Shown piece after piece: positions 47,580-57,886 of a stretch of 64,000 nucleotides of DNA; the stretch's first letter is position 1; every line of letters begins with the position of its first letter. The DNA lies in contig OY970367.1 of assembly GCA_963718635.1 (NCBI GenBank), positions 2,356,001-2,420,000 of the forward strand, given 5' to 3'. The notes below the pieces were generated by a model. That model was not told the origin of the DNA, ran no database searches, and saw only the letters and a program-made list of their open reading frames with translations. Position numbers and translations under genes: made by a program. Source of the stretch: JAIOQJ01 sp963718635 (GTDB lineage Bacteria; Planctomycetota; Planctomycetia; Gemmatales; Gemmataceae).

Positions 47580-48869
47580 ATGGATCATTTTACTTACCGC
47601 AACCGTATTTTGCATTGCGAAGACGTTCCCGTCGCGGAGCTAGCCGCTAAGTATGGCACGCCGCTTTTTGTCTATAGCCAGGCAACGCTGCTGCATCACT
47701 TGAATCAATTGCAGAGCGCTTTTGCACCGGCAGCGCCGTTGATTTGCTACAGCATCAAGACGAATGGCAATACCCATCTGGCCCGGCTCATGGTTGACAA
47801 GGGTTCGGGCTGCGATGTGACATCCGGCGGTGAACTCTATCGAGCGCTAGCCGCGGGGTGTCCCGGCGAGCGCATCTGCTTTGCAGGCGTGGGCAAGACC
47901 GATGAAGAAATGCGCTACGGCCTAAACAGCGGCGTACGCATGTTCAACGTCGAAAGCGACGCGGAACTACATGCCTTGGGCGATGTGGCCAAGTCATTGG
48001 GCAAGGTTGCCCCGGTCGCATTAAGGGTCAATCCCGATCTGCCGCCGAAAACGCATGCGAAGACCGATACGAGCGTCAAAGGCGTCAAGTTCGGTCTCGA
48101 CATCGACACCATTCTGGAAGTCGCTCAGGGAGTGGTTGGGCATAAGCACCTGCGCGTTCAAGGACTGCACATGCATCTGGGTTCGCCGATTCTCTCCGCT
48201 GAGCCATATCGCCAAGGCATCGAAAAGGGTCTGAAGCTGATTGATGCGTTGCGCAAGCAAGGTCATCCGATTGAATACCTGAACATGGGCGGCGGCTTTG
48301 GCATCAACTACCGCAAACAGGAAGCCCTGCCCGCCAGCGCCTTCGCGGAGGTGATTCTCCCTGCGGTCAAGCAGGCGAACTGTCAACTCGTACTGGAGCC
48401 TGGGCGCTTCATCGTCGGCAATGCGGGCATATTGGTGGGTCGCGTGATCTTCACCAAGGAATCAGGCGGTAAATCGTACATCATTCAAGACGCGGCCATG
48501 AACGATCTCATCCGGCCGACTCTATACGATTCGTTCCACCGGCTATGGCCCGTTGCGCCTACTGCCGGGTTGCCAACGCCTCCCGAAGACTACGAAGTTG
48601 AAATGCCGAACACTTTCAAACAAAACGTCGTAGGACCGGTATGCGAATCGGGCGACTTTCTGGCGAAGGATCGCTATCTGCCGTCACTCAAGCGCGGCGA
48701 TCTTCTTGCGGTCTTCAGCGCCGGCGCCTATGGCATGGCGATGAGTTCCAACTACAACAGCCGGCCTCGGGCGGCGGAAGTCCTCGTTACAGGCGGCACA
48801 CACCGCTTGATCCGTCGCCGTGAGACATATGCCGACCTGATCGCGGCGGAACAGGATTGCACCCCCTGA
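47580..48869 (+). CDS. lysA: Diaminopimelate decarboxylase
   Basis: LysA converts meso-diaminopimelate to lysine with PLP, the last step of lysine synthesis. The protein from the ATG at 47580 (MDHFTYRNRILHCEDVPVAE) has 429 residues, a normal length. The PLP lysine lies in PLICYSIKTNGNTHLARLM. Other conserved parts are SGCDVTSGGELYRAL, the HMHLGSPI segment, NMGGGFGINYR (phosphate binding), LEPGRFIVGNAG and GPVCESGDFLAKDR (the substrate-binding C-E-S-x-D). GAGGAG lies 15 bases upstream, a rather long spacing. The frame is intact. Confidence 0.96.
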   Translation: MDHFTYRNRILHCEDVPVAELAAKYGTPLFVYSQATLLHHLNQLQSAFAPAAPLICYSIKTNGNTHLARLMVDKGSGCDVTSGGELYRALAAGCPGERICFAGVGKTDEEMRYGLNSGVRMFNVESDAELHALGDVAKSLGKVAPVALRVNPDLPPKTHAKTDTSVKGVKFGLDIDTILEVAQGVVGHKHLRVQGLHMHLGSPILSAEPYRQGIEKGLKLIDALRKQGHPIEYLNMGGGFGINYRKQEALPASAFAEVILPAVKQANCQLVLEPGRFIVGNAGILVGRVIFTKESGGKSYIIQDAAMNDLIRPTLYDSFHRLWPVAPTAGLPTPPEDYEVEMPNTFKQNVVGPVCESGDFLAKDRYLPSLKRGDLLAVFSAGAYGMAMSSNYNSRPRAAEVLVTGGTHRLIRRRETYADLIAAEQDCTP

Positions 48870-48960
48870 AAAAGGTGCGTTAATTAAAACAAGATGCGTT
48901 AATGAGTTCTGGGAATGAGTGAAATTAAACGTTGACCCTCGGTCTTACCCTCCCCCTTTG

Positions 48961-49050
48961 GAGGGGGAGGGCAGGGTGGGGGCAGAGCGCTCGCCCACCA
49001 ACAACTGCCGCGACACCCGCAGCCGTTCCCCCCACCCTGCCCTCCCCCCC
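48961..49050. repeat. G/C-rich inverted repeat
   Basis: GAGGGGGAGGGCAGGGTGGG (48961 on) and CCCACCCTGCCCTCCCCCC (49030 on) are inverted, and each is flanked by a smaller hairpin of the same bases (CCCTCCCCCTTTGGAGGGGG; CCCCCCGCAAAGCCGGGGGG). It lies between lysA and the HEAT-repeat gene. Confidence 0.75.
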
Positions 49051-49116
49051 GCAAAGCCGGGGGGAGGGTGGGATCTCGATTGGCCAGCATTAGCGGCGAC
49101 TAACGGAGATCCACCA

Positions 49117-51979
49117 GTGAGAGTCTGCACGTCAATCGTTAGTCCACTGCTTGTGTCCCTTTTCTGTCTGGGCTCCGCCTACGGACAGGACTTTGAATTC
49201 TACAAAAAGCCGACGAACCCGGCCGAGTATTGGCGGGCACTCCAGTTCGAAATCAGCGTTGGTAAGTTTGACATTGCCGCCAACCATCTGAAGGGACTTC
49301 TGGACGCCAAGCCATCCGAAAAGGATCTGCTGGAAATTGAGGCGAAATCTGGTCTCGTTGCCTTTCTGCAGTTGCGAAATGTCGAGCGCTGGTCCCGGGC
49401 GCCGGAAACGGACAAAGAAGCGCACACCAATGTTGAAACCTTGATCCAATCAGTCAGCGAAGCGCTCAAGAAAGAATTGAGCAATCCCGATCGCATTACC
49501 AAGTTTGCCAAGAATCTAACCGCTACGCCGGAAGAGGCAGCTTTCGCGCTGAAAGAATTGACGCGCTCCGGGGTGGCCGCCATTCCCGTGTTGATCGATT
49601 TGCTCCGCGCTAATCAGCCGGCCGACCAACGTTCAGGAATTCTCGAAGCGCTGCCAGCCTTCGATATTTCCGTCGTTCCCGCGTTAGTCGCATCACTGGA
49701 TGCCAGCGAGGCGACACTGAAGATCGAACTGCTCGACGCCCTCCGCAAGCGGCAAGATTATCTGACTTTTTCGTCGCGTGTCGAAACCGACTTGATGCCT
49801 TACCTGTGGTATTTGTCGGCGCCGTTGCCGAAAAATCCAGAGTTGCTGCGCAAGAAAGCGAGCGAAATGCTGGTTGGGTTATTGGGCCAGGATCCTAATG
49901 CCGACCGCATTGAAGAACACCGTCTACCGCAATATCGGCTGACGCAGATTGCGCAGACGTTTCTCAATCACCAAGCGCGCTTCAACACTCCCGACCAGGC
50001 AGCCATCTGGAAATGGGATGGCCGAGCGCCGGTGCTGACGCCGATGAGCCTCTCCGATGCCGAGGAATACTACGGCCTGCGCTATCTGCATTGGGCCCTG
50101 GAGATGCAAAGCGACTATCGCGATGCGCAGAAAACTTTTCTAACCTTGGCGCTGGACAAGCACTTTGCCCGCGCGGGCGCCGACACGCCGTTGAACAAGA
50201 GTTCCCCGAGTCTCTACGCCATATTGGCGACGGCCCCTTATGACTTGCTGACCGAGTTAATTGAAAGTTATTTGGCCGGCAAGCGTTTGCCTTCGGCAGT
50301 GGCATTGATTGAAGTGCTGGGCGATCGACGTGAAACGCGGGCCATCCGGCCGAGTGAAAAGTTAGGCGCCGCGGCTGAGGCCCGTTCTTCTTTGCTCTTG
50401 AGAGCGCTCGATTACCCGGATCGGCATGTTCGTTTTGCGGCCGTCGATGCAATCTTGAAATCGCCGGGGCCGAACGTGCATCAGCGGGCAGCAACGATCG
50501 TGAAGATTCTGGCCGGCTATTTGCAGGCGGACGCTGTTGACGATGGCGGCAAGCCGCGTGCCCTTATTGGCGACCCGGACCGGGTGCGGGCCGAGCTGCT
50601 CGCCGGCGTGTTGCGTCAGACCGGCTTTCGAGTGGAAACGCTGCGGACGGGACGAGAACTTATCCGTCGGCTCCAAACGCGAGCGGATGTCGATCTGATC
50701 GTGCTCGATCACCATATCCCCGATCCGTTGTTCGCCGGCACGATGGCTCAATTGCAGGCTGACTTCCGCATTTCGGACGTGCCGATTGCCGTCGTTGCTT
50801 CCCCCGATAAGCCGACCACGGCTCATCCCATCACCCTGTTGGGTCGGCTGGCAGCGCTGTCGGCTGCACATGAACATGTTGAGAACGCCAAAGCACAAAG
50901 GCGCGATTTCGAATCGGGTCGCGAACTCCCCGCCAATCGCTTCAAGCAAAGGCTGGACACGCTTCGAAGGTCAGTTGAATCCGCCGGAATTGCCGTCTCC
51001 GCCGACGTCGAAGATCGGCTTGAGTTCCTCACCTATTTGACCGCGCCGGTTGGCGAGATGGCGCTGCCGCTCGAACTCACGCCGCGCCCGTCTCTTCTTG
51101 CCGCCTGTTGATCGCATCAATCGGATGCGCGCGCTAATCAACGACCCCAAGAGAGGCCATATCGCGGCTGGAGAATCGCCTTTCGTCAACAATCAGGAGT
51201 TGACTCCCGCGCTTGCTGAAGTAGTCGCACGCCAAGAACTAGCGGCCCCAGCTGACGAGATGAATCTGGCCCAGATCATTTGGCGGATCATGCAGGAAGG
51301 CCAAGTTGATAAAGACGGCAAGGTCTTGCAACCGCCGTTGCCGGGGGTTTCGATTCGGCACCTGGCCGTCGAGGCCCGCGCCACACGTCTGACCAAAGGG
51401 ATGAAAAACGTTCGCGTCATCCCTGAAGTCTTCACACCCGATGCCGTGCGCGATGAACTGCAAGGCCTTTTCGTGATGCAAGATCCGAAACAAGTTGAAG
51501 CGGACCGGAAGAGCCATGCAAAAGCGGCCATGGAATGGCTGCACAAGATGGCGACCGGCGAACTGGCCGGCTATCCATTCGCCGATGCCGAAGCGAGCCT
51601 GCGGCAGGCGCTGCAGAACCCCGAGTTGGCTGCGCTGGCTGTCGATGCAGTTGCTCGCTTGCCCGGCAAAGATGCCCAGCAGGACATTGCCAACGTGGTC
51701 CTCGGACAACTCGACCCGGCTATACGCCTGTCAGCGACCGATGCCCTGATCAAGCACATCCAGGGACGCGGCAAGATGCTCAGTGAGCCGCAACTTCTCA
51801 TGCTCTTGGAGAAGCCGGCCACCGAGGCTGACCCGCAAATTCGCAGTCGATTACTCGACCTTCGCGGCATCCTGCAAACCGACTCGAAAGAAACCGGCCT
51901 CCGCCTGCTCGAATTCACTCCAATGCCGCCGGCGCCGCCCGGGGAAGCAAAAGAGAAGAAGGAAGAGCCGAAGAATTAA
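49117..51979 (+). CDS. Exported HEAT-repeat protein with an embedded receiver-like domain (one frameshift)
   Basis: The start is the GTG at 49117 with GGAGA upstream; MRVCTSIVSPLLVSLFCLGS + AYGQ forms a signal peptide. About 950 residues follow. Residues 130-480 are helical HEAT-like repeats (AAFALKELTRSGVAAIPVLI, RSSLLLRALDYPDRHVRFAA). At about residue 480-590 a receiver-like domain (DPDRVRAELLAGVLRQTGFR, VDLIVLDHHIPDPLFAG, DVPIAVVASP) keeps the aspartate of the phosphorylation loop. The rest is again HEAT-like. An indel near 51090 separates the C-terminal 290 residues. A receiver-fold domain behind a signal peptide is unusual; function unknown. Confidence 0.8.
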
Positions 51980-52000
51980 ACAAATACACGGACAGTTGCC

Positions 52001-52058
52001 GTAGCCGCATTCGCCAGAATGCGGGCTCTTGAACCCGCATTCTGGCGAATGCGGCTAC
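52001..52058. repeat. Perfect 25-bp inverted repeat
   Basis: GTAGCCGCATTCGCCAGAAT + GCGGG (52001-52025) is exactly mirrored at 52034-52058 around an eight-base loop. It follows the HEAT/receiver gene by about 20 bases and could stop transcription, although no T-run follows. Confidence 0.9.
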
Positions 52059-52105
52059 GAGACACCTCTTGTTCGTAGATGTTCGCAATTGATCAGGAGT
52101 CAAGC

Positions 52106-52549
52106 ATGTCAAACACCACCTCCATGCGGCGAACTTCGCGGCAGGCAGTCACTTTCTGGAGCGGCGTAATCGTTCTTTTGCTCTTCACGGCCGTCGGCGT
52201 TGTTTTCGCGATCAGGCAGCCAAACTCGGCAAAAGACCATGTATTCCGTTCAACTGAAGCCGAAGATTTTCAAACCGTGGACCCGTCGCTTTCACAAACG
52301 CCAATAGCGCCAGCGCAGCAAGCGCGCATTACAAAGCAACCCACTTTGAGTAAGGAGAAAATCGTCGTGATGCCTCGGTTGCTCGATAGAACGTTGCCGG
52401 TTGAAACCGCGCCAGGTCTAATGAAATTGCAACTTTCGGCAACTCTTGGGCCAACTGGTCGGAGAAGCATGCCAATAGATGAAGCGTCGATTCGCGAGAG
52501 CAAAGTGGCTAGCGCGCGGTTGTTGACGACGGAGGCGCCGGGGCGATAG
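52106..52549 (+). CDS. Hypothetical protein with one membrane helix (147 aa)
   Basis: The ATG at 52106 follows CAGGAG. After a basic N-terminus (RRTSRQ) one helix (FWSGVIVLLLFTAVGVVFAI) is followed by about 110 residues predicted outside, rich in Thr, Gln and Pro (PSLSQTPIAPAQQARITKQP). There is no known domain. An in-frame ATG nine codons upstream has no ribosome-binding site. Confidence 0.6.
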   Translation: MSNTTSMRRTSRQAVTFWSGVIVLLLFTAVGVVFAIRQPNSAKDHVFRSTEAEDFQTVDPSLSQTPIAPAQQARITKQPTLSKEKIVVMPRLLDRTLPVETAPGLMKLQLSATLGPTGRRSMPIDEASIRESKVASARLLTTEAPGR

Positions 52550-52576
52550 TAGCCGCATCGCGTTCAGCGAGGTTCC

Positions 52577-52644
52577 GGCAAGCCGAGCAGCGTAAGCTGC
52601 CGGGTTCTTTCGAAGCACCCGGCAGCTTACGCTGCCCAGCTCGC
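52577..52644. repeat. Palindromic repeat GGCAAGCCGAGCAGCGTAAG...
   Basis: The left arm 52577-52605 and right arm 52617-52644 are inverted with small mismatches; same family as 47460 and 45390. It lies at the 3' end of the GH44 gene. Confidence 0.7.
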
Positions 52645-52679
52645 CTCCGAAAAATTGACAGTTGCTTGTCGCCTGCTCC

Positions 52680-54877
52680 TCACTTCACCACCAACATCGA
52701 AGCAGAAGCGGCAGGTAGTACAAGTTTGATGACGCCCGCGATTGCCGCGCCTTCGTAAGGAACTTCAACGACGCGTCCCGAGACTTGATCGAAGCGCCAG
52801 ATGCGCAAATTCCCTTTCATTCCGGTCGCTTCGAGTTTCAGTTCGCACGATCCGCCAAGGCACTTATTGATGGCTGCGATGGTAATGGCGCCATCCGCAC
52901 GCCGGGCGGCATGAATCGCCAGGTCGGGATGGGCGCTGGCGGCTACCAGCGTTCGGTCGCCGAAGCGGCCGCCTTCGCCATCGTAGTTGCGGAAGAGTTG
53001 CCAGGCGAGATTTTGCGTTCCTTCAGGGGTGTGCCAGATAAAAGCGAGATCGACCTTTTCGTGCGCGAGGATGCCGAAGAGATCGGCTTGGGCCAACCCG
53101 CCGGTGATATTGTCTCCCCCGCCAAAGTTATATTCGCCAAGAGCCATTTGCATGCCCGGATTGTGTTTTTCAATCCATTGACGTACTCGGCGAATCACTT
53201 GCGTTGGCTGGCGGTCGGCGGTATTGCGGATCCACGATTCTTGAGTGTAGCTCGGATCCCATAAATCGCGCGTGGAGCGCAATCGTAGTTCATTTAGCGG
53301 GACTTCCATCCCCTTGCCCTGATAGGGGTTCTTTCCGCCCGATTCACTCTGCGGATACCAGTGGAAGTCAAATACATCGATCAAAGGCCGGCCATGAGTA
53401 ATCTTGTATTGCCCACACTGTTGAATGAACCATTCGGCTAGCGGGATTCGGCTATGCGCCGATGGTCGGGCTGCGAAGCGTAATGGTCTTCTCCTTCGTC
53501 CTTGGCGGAGAAAAAGAGATCATTCCAGCCCCAACTGCAAAAGCCGGCAACTTTCGCCTGCGGGTCAGCCTGCTTGATCGCTTCAGCATAGCGAACCGTG
53601 CGCTGCCAGAGTTCGTCGTATCCTAAAGGCTCAGCGCGAACGTCGCGATGCGTCTTATGCCAGAGCATTGGTTCATTATCGAGCACCCAATAGCGAGGTT
53701 GATCGTCGCTTGTCTGCCGGGCGACGAAGGATACTGCCTCGGCAATGAATTCAGACCCTATAGGAATCGAGCTGTCCTGCGGATCATTACCGCGTATCGG
53801 CTGGCCGTCGGGTTTAATTCCATTACCGATATCCGCATGGCCCGGCTCACTTTGCTTTTGCGCACCGTATTTGTGGACCGAGAAGCCGTACGACGAATTG
53901 TCTTTCGCGACCCAGCCTAGCATGGGAAGCGTGAGATAGGCCATCCCGCCACGAGCTTGCGCTTGACGTGTCCGGGCTGCATAAGCGGAATCGGCCAGAT
54001 TGCGGATAGGCGCGGCGCGGTTCTTGAAATACCAGTCTTGAGCGCCGTTGTCCGCGTTGATCTTCCAGTTGTAACGCGAAGTCGTGTTCCCGCCCCAACG
54101 GGTTATCGGGATGGCGAACTCGCGAAGTTTTGCTTCAGGAAGGTTGCACACGCCGTAGATGCCATCGTTGATGGCGTGGCCCGGCGCCGTCAAGTCAACC
54201 ACGGCGTTGGCCTTATAGCTCGTCTGATCGAAGAAACTCGGCAGGGCCAGCAGTTCCGAAGTAAAGCTGATGCGGTCAATCTGAATGGAAGCCCGCTGTG
54301 GGCCGGTGTTGGAGAAGTCGATGCCCCAAATCCGATCGAGACGCAGAGGCTTGTTCAGGGTGAATTTCGCCAACGGCAGGACTACGCGCCGCCATGTGCG
54401 GTCAATGGTTTTGACGCCGCCATCGCCGACGACTTGGAGTGAGTTGCCCGTCGCTTCGCTTCCTTCGCCCTTCAAATTATCCACCAGGGAAACAAACAGA
54501 TCGAGCTTGCTCACGTCGCCAAGCTGGCGGATGTGGAAAACGAGTGCGGTAAAGTGCGAAACATCGTCGCAGGCGTCCGCCGGATACCATCCCTTCCAGT
54601 TCAGCCCGCAACCGCGATAGCCTTCACCGTCGAGATGAATGGTAAGCGCTCCACCTTTGCCGTCGAGCCCGCTGTTGGGCGGGTAGTCGATCCGGCCCTT
54701 CTTCCCCAAATTAGCCCAGGTCTGTCCATAAGGTTGGACGCTGTTCCAGACGACGAGTTCCTTCTCTTCGTTAGAGGCAGCGCTGGCAGCGGAGGGATTT
54801 TCGCGATAACGGAAGAAGGCGCCGACCGAGACCCCGGCCAGGATGAGAACGACCATTTCGCGAAAGCTACGTTTCAT
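52680..54877 (-). CDS. Glycoside hydrolase family 44 (endoglucanase/xyloglucanase-like), one frameshift
   Basis: The secreted enzyme of about 730 residues has an N-terminal signal or anchor (MVVLILAGVSVGAFFRY). A carbohydrate-binding-like beta-sandwich follows (YRGCGLNWKGWYPADACDDV, FHIRQLGDVSKLDLFVSLVD), then a GH44 TIM barrel. TRWGGNTTSRYNWKINADNG opens the barrel; YWVLDNEPMLWHKTHRD holds the acid/base Glu (NEP) and MQMALGEYNFGGGDNITG the nucleophile Glu. A C-terminal beta domain ends LVLPAASASMLVVK. An indel near 53430 separates the two halves (...HRRIAES / ...VFDFHWYPQ). GH44 enzymes cleave beta-1,4-glucans outside the cell. Confidence 0.87.
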
Positions 54878-54996
54878 CGGCGATTCCCAAGCGGTCGTAT
54901 GAACGACAGGCGCAGTTGACAAAAGCTAGTACACGTTCGGGGTTTCGGCAACCGGAAAGGCGGATAGCTGGGTGCGCCAACTCTTTGCGGCAATCC

Positions 54997-55068
54997 TGGC
55001 GAGCGGCGCGGCGTAAGCCCCGCCGTGGGTTCGGAACCACGGCGGGGCTTACGCCGCGCCGCTCGCCA
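54997..55068. repeat. Perfect 32-bp inverted repeat, second copy
   Basis: Arms 54997-55028 and 55037-55068 are exact complements and match 29264-29340, with one extra C in the left arm and one extra G in the right. The upstream flank GCCAACTCTTT..GGCAAT is shared too. It lies in the long spacer between GH44 and GH15. Confidence 0.9.
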
Positions 55069-55626
55069 GAATCCGTTTGCGCACCCACCGTCTGCAAAGC
55101 CAATACGGAATCCTTTCCCCAATTAAACTCTCGTGACTGCCCGTTGCCAACTGCGCAAGCCGCAGAGAAGCACGCAATCCTGTTGTGCTAGTAGTCTTAT
55201 TTTGCGTAAACGGCACAATCGTTAGGTTCGAATTGTTTATTCGAGCGGCCTTGCCACGAAACCAGGGTTCTTGCCGGTTTTCGGGCAAACGCTTTTTTGC
55301 CCGAAAATTCCTGTTGAACTTAAAGAATCTCAACTATTCGACGAAGATCCAGTTCACCGCGATTATTATTCACCAGAGCCGGGAGATACCGTAAGCATCG
55401 AATAGCGGATCGATGGAAACAAGCCGCTACCCCGCTTGCGAGCGGGGTGGCGGCGAATAAATAACGACTTCGTTTCTGGCGACGAACGTTCGCTCTGCCC
55501 CGGCGAGATGAGGAGAGGTGGGCGCGAAGACAAGTTAACTTTTTTGGCGCGCCTAAGCTATGAAGTGGCCCCACGAGACTGTGGCCAGCGAAAGCCGACT
55601 CTCTCTCTTAGATTAGCCGGATGCAA
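55069..55626. other. Intergenic region, no gene supported
   Basis: The stretch contains a diverged palindrome (ACCCCGCTTGCGAGCGGGGTGG, about 55430-55453) related to the array at 9403-9692, and nothing else that I can support. The whole 54878-56065 spacer is made of repeats. Confidence 0.5.
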
Positions 55627-55681
55627 GTCCCTTCCGGAAATATTTCCGGAAGGGACTTTGCGAGAAAATCGTGGGAAAACG
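55627..55681 (+). repeat. Covarying hairpin repeat, copy E
   Basis: The longest stem of the family, 15 pairs (GTCCCTTCCGGAAAT/ATTTCCGGAAGGGAC), followed by TTTG and the constant tail CGAGAAAATCG-TGGGAAAACG. Confidence 0.87.
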
Positions 55682-55768
55682 GACGACGTTTCGTAGCCGA
55701 CGCCCTAGCGACGCAAGACTGCTCGATAATCAAACAACTGACGTTCAGTTAGTTGTCATTGTGCCGGA

Positions 55769-55821
55769 CGCTTGGGGAAAGATTTCCCCAAGCGGAACCC
55801 CGAGAAAATCGCGGGAAAACG
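55769..55821 (+). repeat. Covarying hairpin repeat, copy F
   Basis: The stem CGCTTGGGGAAA-GA-TTTCCCCAAGCG differs from the other copies in most outer positions yet is fully paired. The tail is CGAGAAAATCG-CGGGAAAACG. Confidence 0.85.
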
Positions 55822-56065
55822 CGCGGCGAGAATGCGAACCCACGTTAAGCCAAGGCAAGTGGTGTGTTTTCCATGTGCGAAGTTTCCGACCGTATTGATG
55901 TTCGTTTTCGGCTTGATGGATAAGACGATAAAAGTCTGCTTCAACGCCGTGGGTAATTAGCGCCTCAAGCTCAAAGAAAAAACCTACCGGGGTTTGGCCT
56001 TGCGTTTGCATTTCGCAAGGACTCCTTGGCGGATGAAATAGTATGTCGAGATAGGAAAGTGCCTT

Positions 56066-57855
56066 ATGTCGGTTCCGATTGAAGATTACGCGATGATCGG
56101 CGATTGCTATACAGCTGCGCTGGTTAGCAAGAACGGGTCGATCGATTGGCTCTGCCTGCCGCGATTCGATTCGAGCGCCTGCTTTGCCGCGCTGCTCGGA
56201 ACCACCGCGCATGGCCGTTGGCTGCTGACGCCAGCAGGCGAAGTCAAGTCCGTGCGACGCCGTTATCGCGACGGCACGCTCGTTCTCGAAACCGATTATG
56301 AAACGGCCAATGGCGCGGTCACGGTTACCGACTGCATGCCGGTGCGCGTCAAAGCACCTGATGTGGTGCGCGTCGTTGAAGGCAAGCGGGGCCAAGTGCG
56401 TATGCGCATGGAGTTGGTCATCCGCTTCGATTATGGTTCGATCGTTCCCTGGGTGCAACATATCGAAGGCGGCATTTCCGCCATTGCCGGGCCAGATCGG
56501 CTTGTGCTTATCACTCCTGTGCCGTTGCATGGAGAAGGTTTCACCACCGTTGCCGACTTTGTTGTGAATGCCGGCCAGCGCGAATCGTTCACGCTCATTT
56601 GGCATCCTTCGCACGAAGAGATGCCGGCGCCGATCGATCCCTGGTGGGCCATTCTCGGCACGGAGAAATGGTGGCGCGAATGGTCCGACCGCTGCACTTA
56701 TCGCGGCGAATGGCGCGACGCAGTTGTTCGCTCGCTCATTACGCTGAAGGCACTGACTTATGCTCCAACGGGTGGCATTGTCGCCGCGCCGACGACATCG
56801 TTGCCTGAACATCTGGGCGGCGTTCGCAATTGGGATTACCGCTTCTGCTGGCTCCGCGATGCGACGTTTACGCTCTTTTCACTTCTTAAAACAGGCTACA
56901 TGGAAGAGGCCCGCGCTGGCGCGCCTGGTTGATGCGCGCCATCGCCGGCAGTCCCGCAGAAACGCAAATTCTCTACGGCATCGCGGGCGAACGACGGCTA
57001 CCGGAAATGGAACTCGATTGGCTGCCCGGCTATGCCGGCTCGCGCCCGGTGCGGATCGGCAATGCCGCCTCTAAACAATTTCAACTTGATGTTTACGGCG
57101 AAGTGCTCGATGCGCTTTACCATGCCCGCATTCTCGGTTTGGAGCCGCTGGCAGATGCCTGGTCGAACGGGCGAGCGCTCGTTGACTTTGTCGAATCAGC
57201 CTGGCAACAGCCGGATGAAGGCATTTGGGAAGTACGAGGCCCACGCCGGCACTTTACGCATTCAAAGGTCATGGCCTGGGTCGCCATCGATCGCGCGGTG
57301 AAAGCCGTTGAACGCTTCGGGCTCGAAGCGCCGGTCGAGCGTTGGAAAAAAACGCGCGATGCTATTCACGCTCAAGTCTGCAGCGAAGGATTCAACAAGG
57401 AGATTGGCTCGTTTGTGCAGTCTTATGGTTCGACGGAGCTGGACGCCAGCCTGCTGATGATTCCTCTCGTCGGCTTTCTGCCCGCCAGCGATCCGCGCAT
57501 TCATAGCACGGTGGCGGCCATCGAGCGCGGGCTCATGTCCGATGGTTTTGTCGCCCGCTATATCCCACACGAATCGGTCGATGGCCTGCCTGCCGGCGAA
57601 GGGACGTTTCTCCCCTGCACCTTCTGGTTGGCCGACAATCTCCATCTAATCGGCCGCGAGAAAGATGCACGCCGGGTTTTTGAAAAACTGCTGGGCCTCT
57701 GCAACGATGTCGGTCTTATATCAGAGGAGTACGACACCATCACCCGCCGTCTCGTTGGCAACTTCCCGCAGGCGTTCACGCACGTCGGCCTGGTCAACAC
57801 GGCACTGAACCTGTCGCCCGTGGAAGGACCTGCCGACAAGCGGCCGAATTGTTGA
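56066..57855 (+). CDS. Glycoside hydrolase family 15 (glucoamylase/trehalase-like), one frameshift
   Basis: The cytoplasmic-type protein has about 596 residues. The N-terminus IEDYAMIGDCYTAALVSKNG + SIDWLCLPRFDS is the hallmark of the bacterial GH15 group that includes trehalases and glucan 1,4-alpha-glucosidases. The beta-sandwich domain is followed by the alpha/alpha barrel, which starts at RNWDYRFCWLRDATFT (first catalytic Glu region follows). Later parts are DEGIWEVRGPRRHFTHSKVM and GEGTFLPCTFWLADNLHL. The frame changes near 56915 in an otherwise intact gene. The methyltransferase gene follows after about 30 bases. Trehalase and glucoamylase activity cannot be separated from sequence alone. 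Confidence 0.9.
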
Positions 57856-57886
57856 GCGAGAGTTGTTTAGCACAGGAGGGTAGCCA

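Noticed and set aside
48919..49116. N-terminal extension of the HEAT/receiver gene upstream of 49117
   Set aside because: It translates the G/C-rich inverted repeat; the GTG at 49117 has a ribosome-binding site and is followed by a signal peptide.
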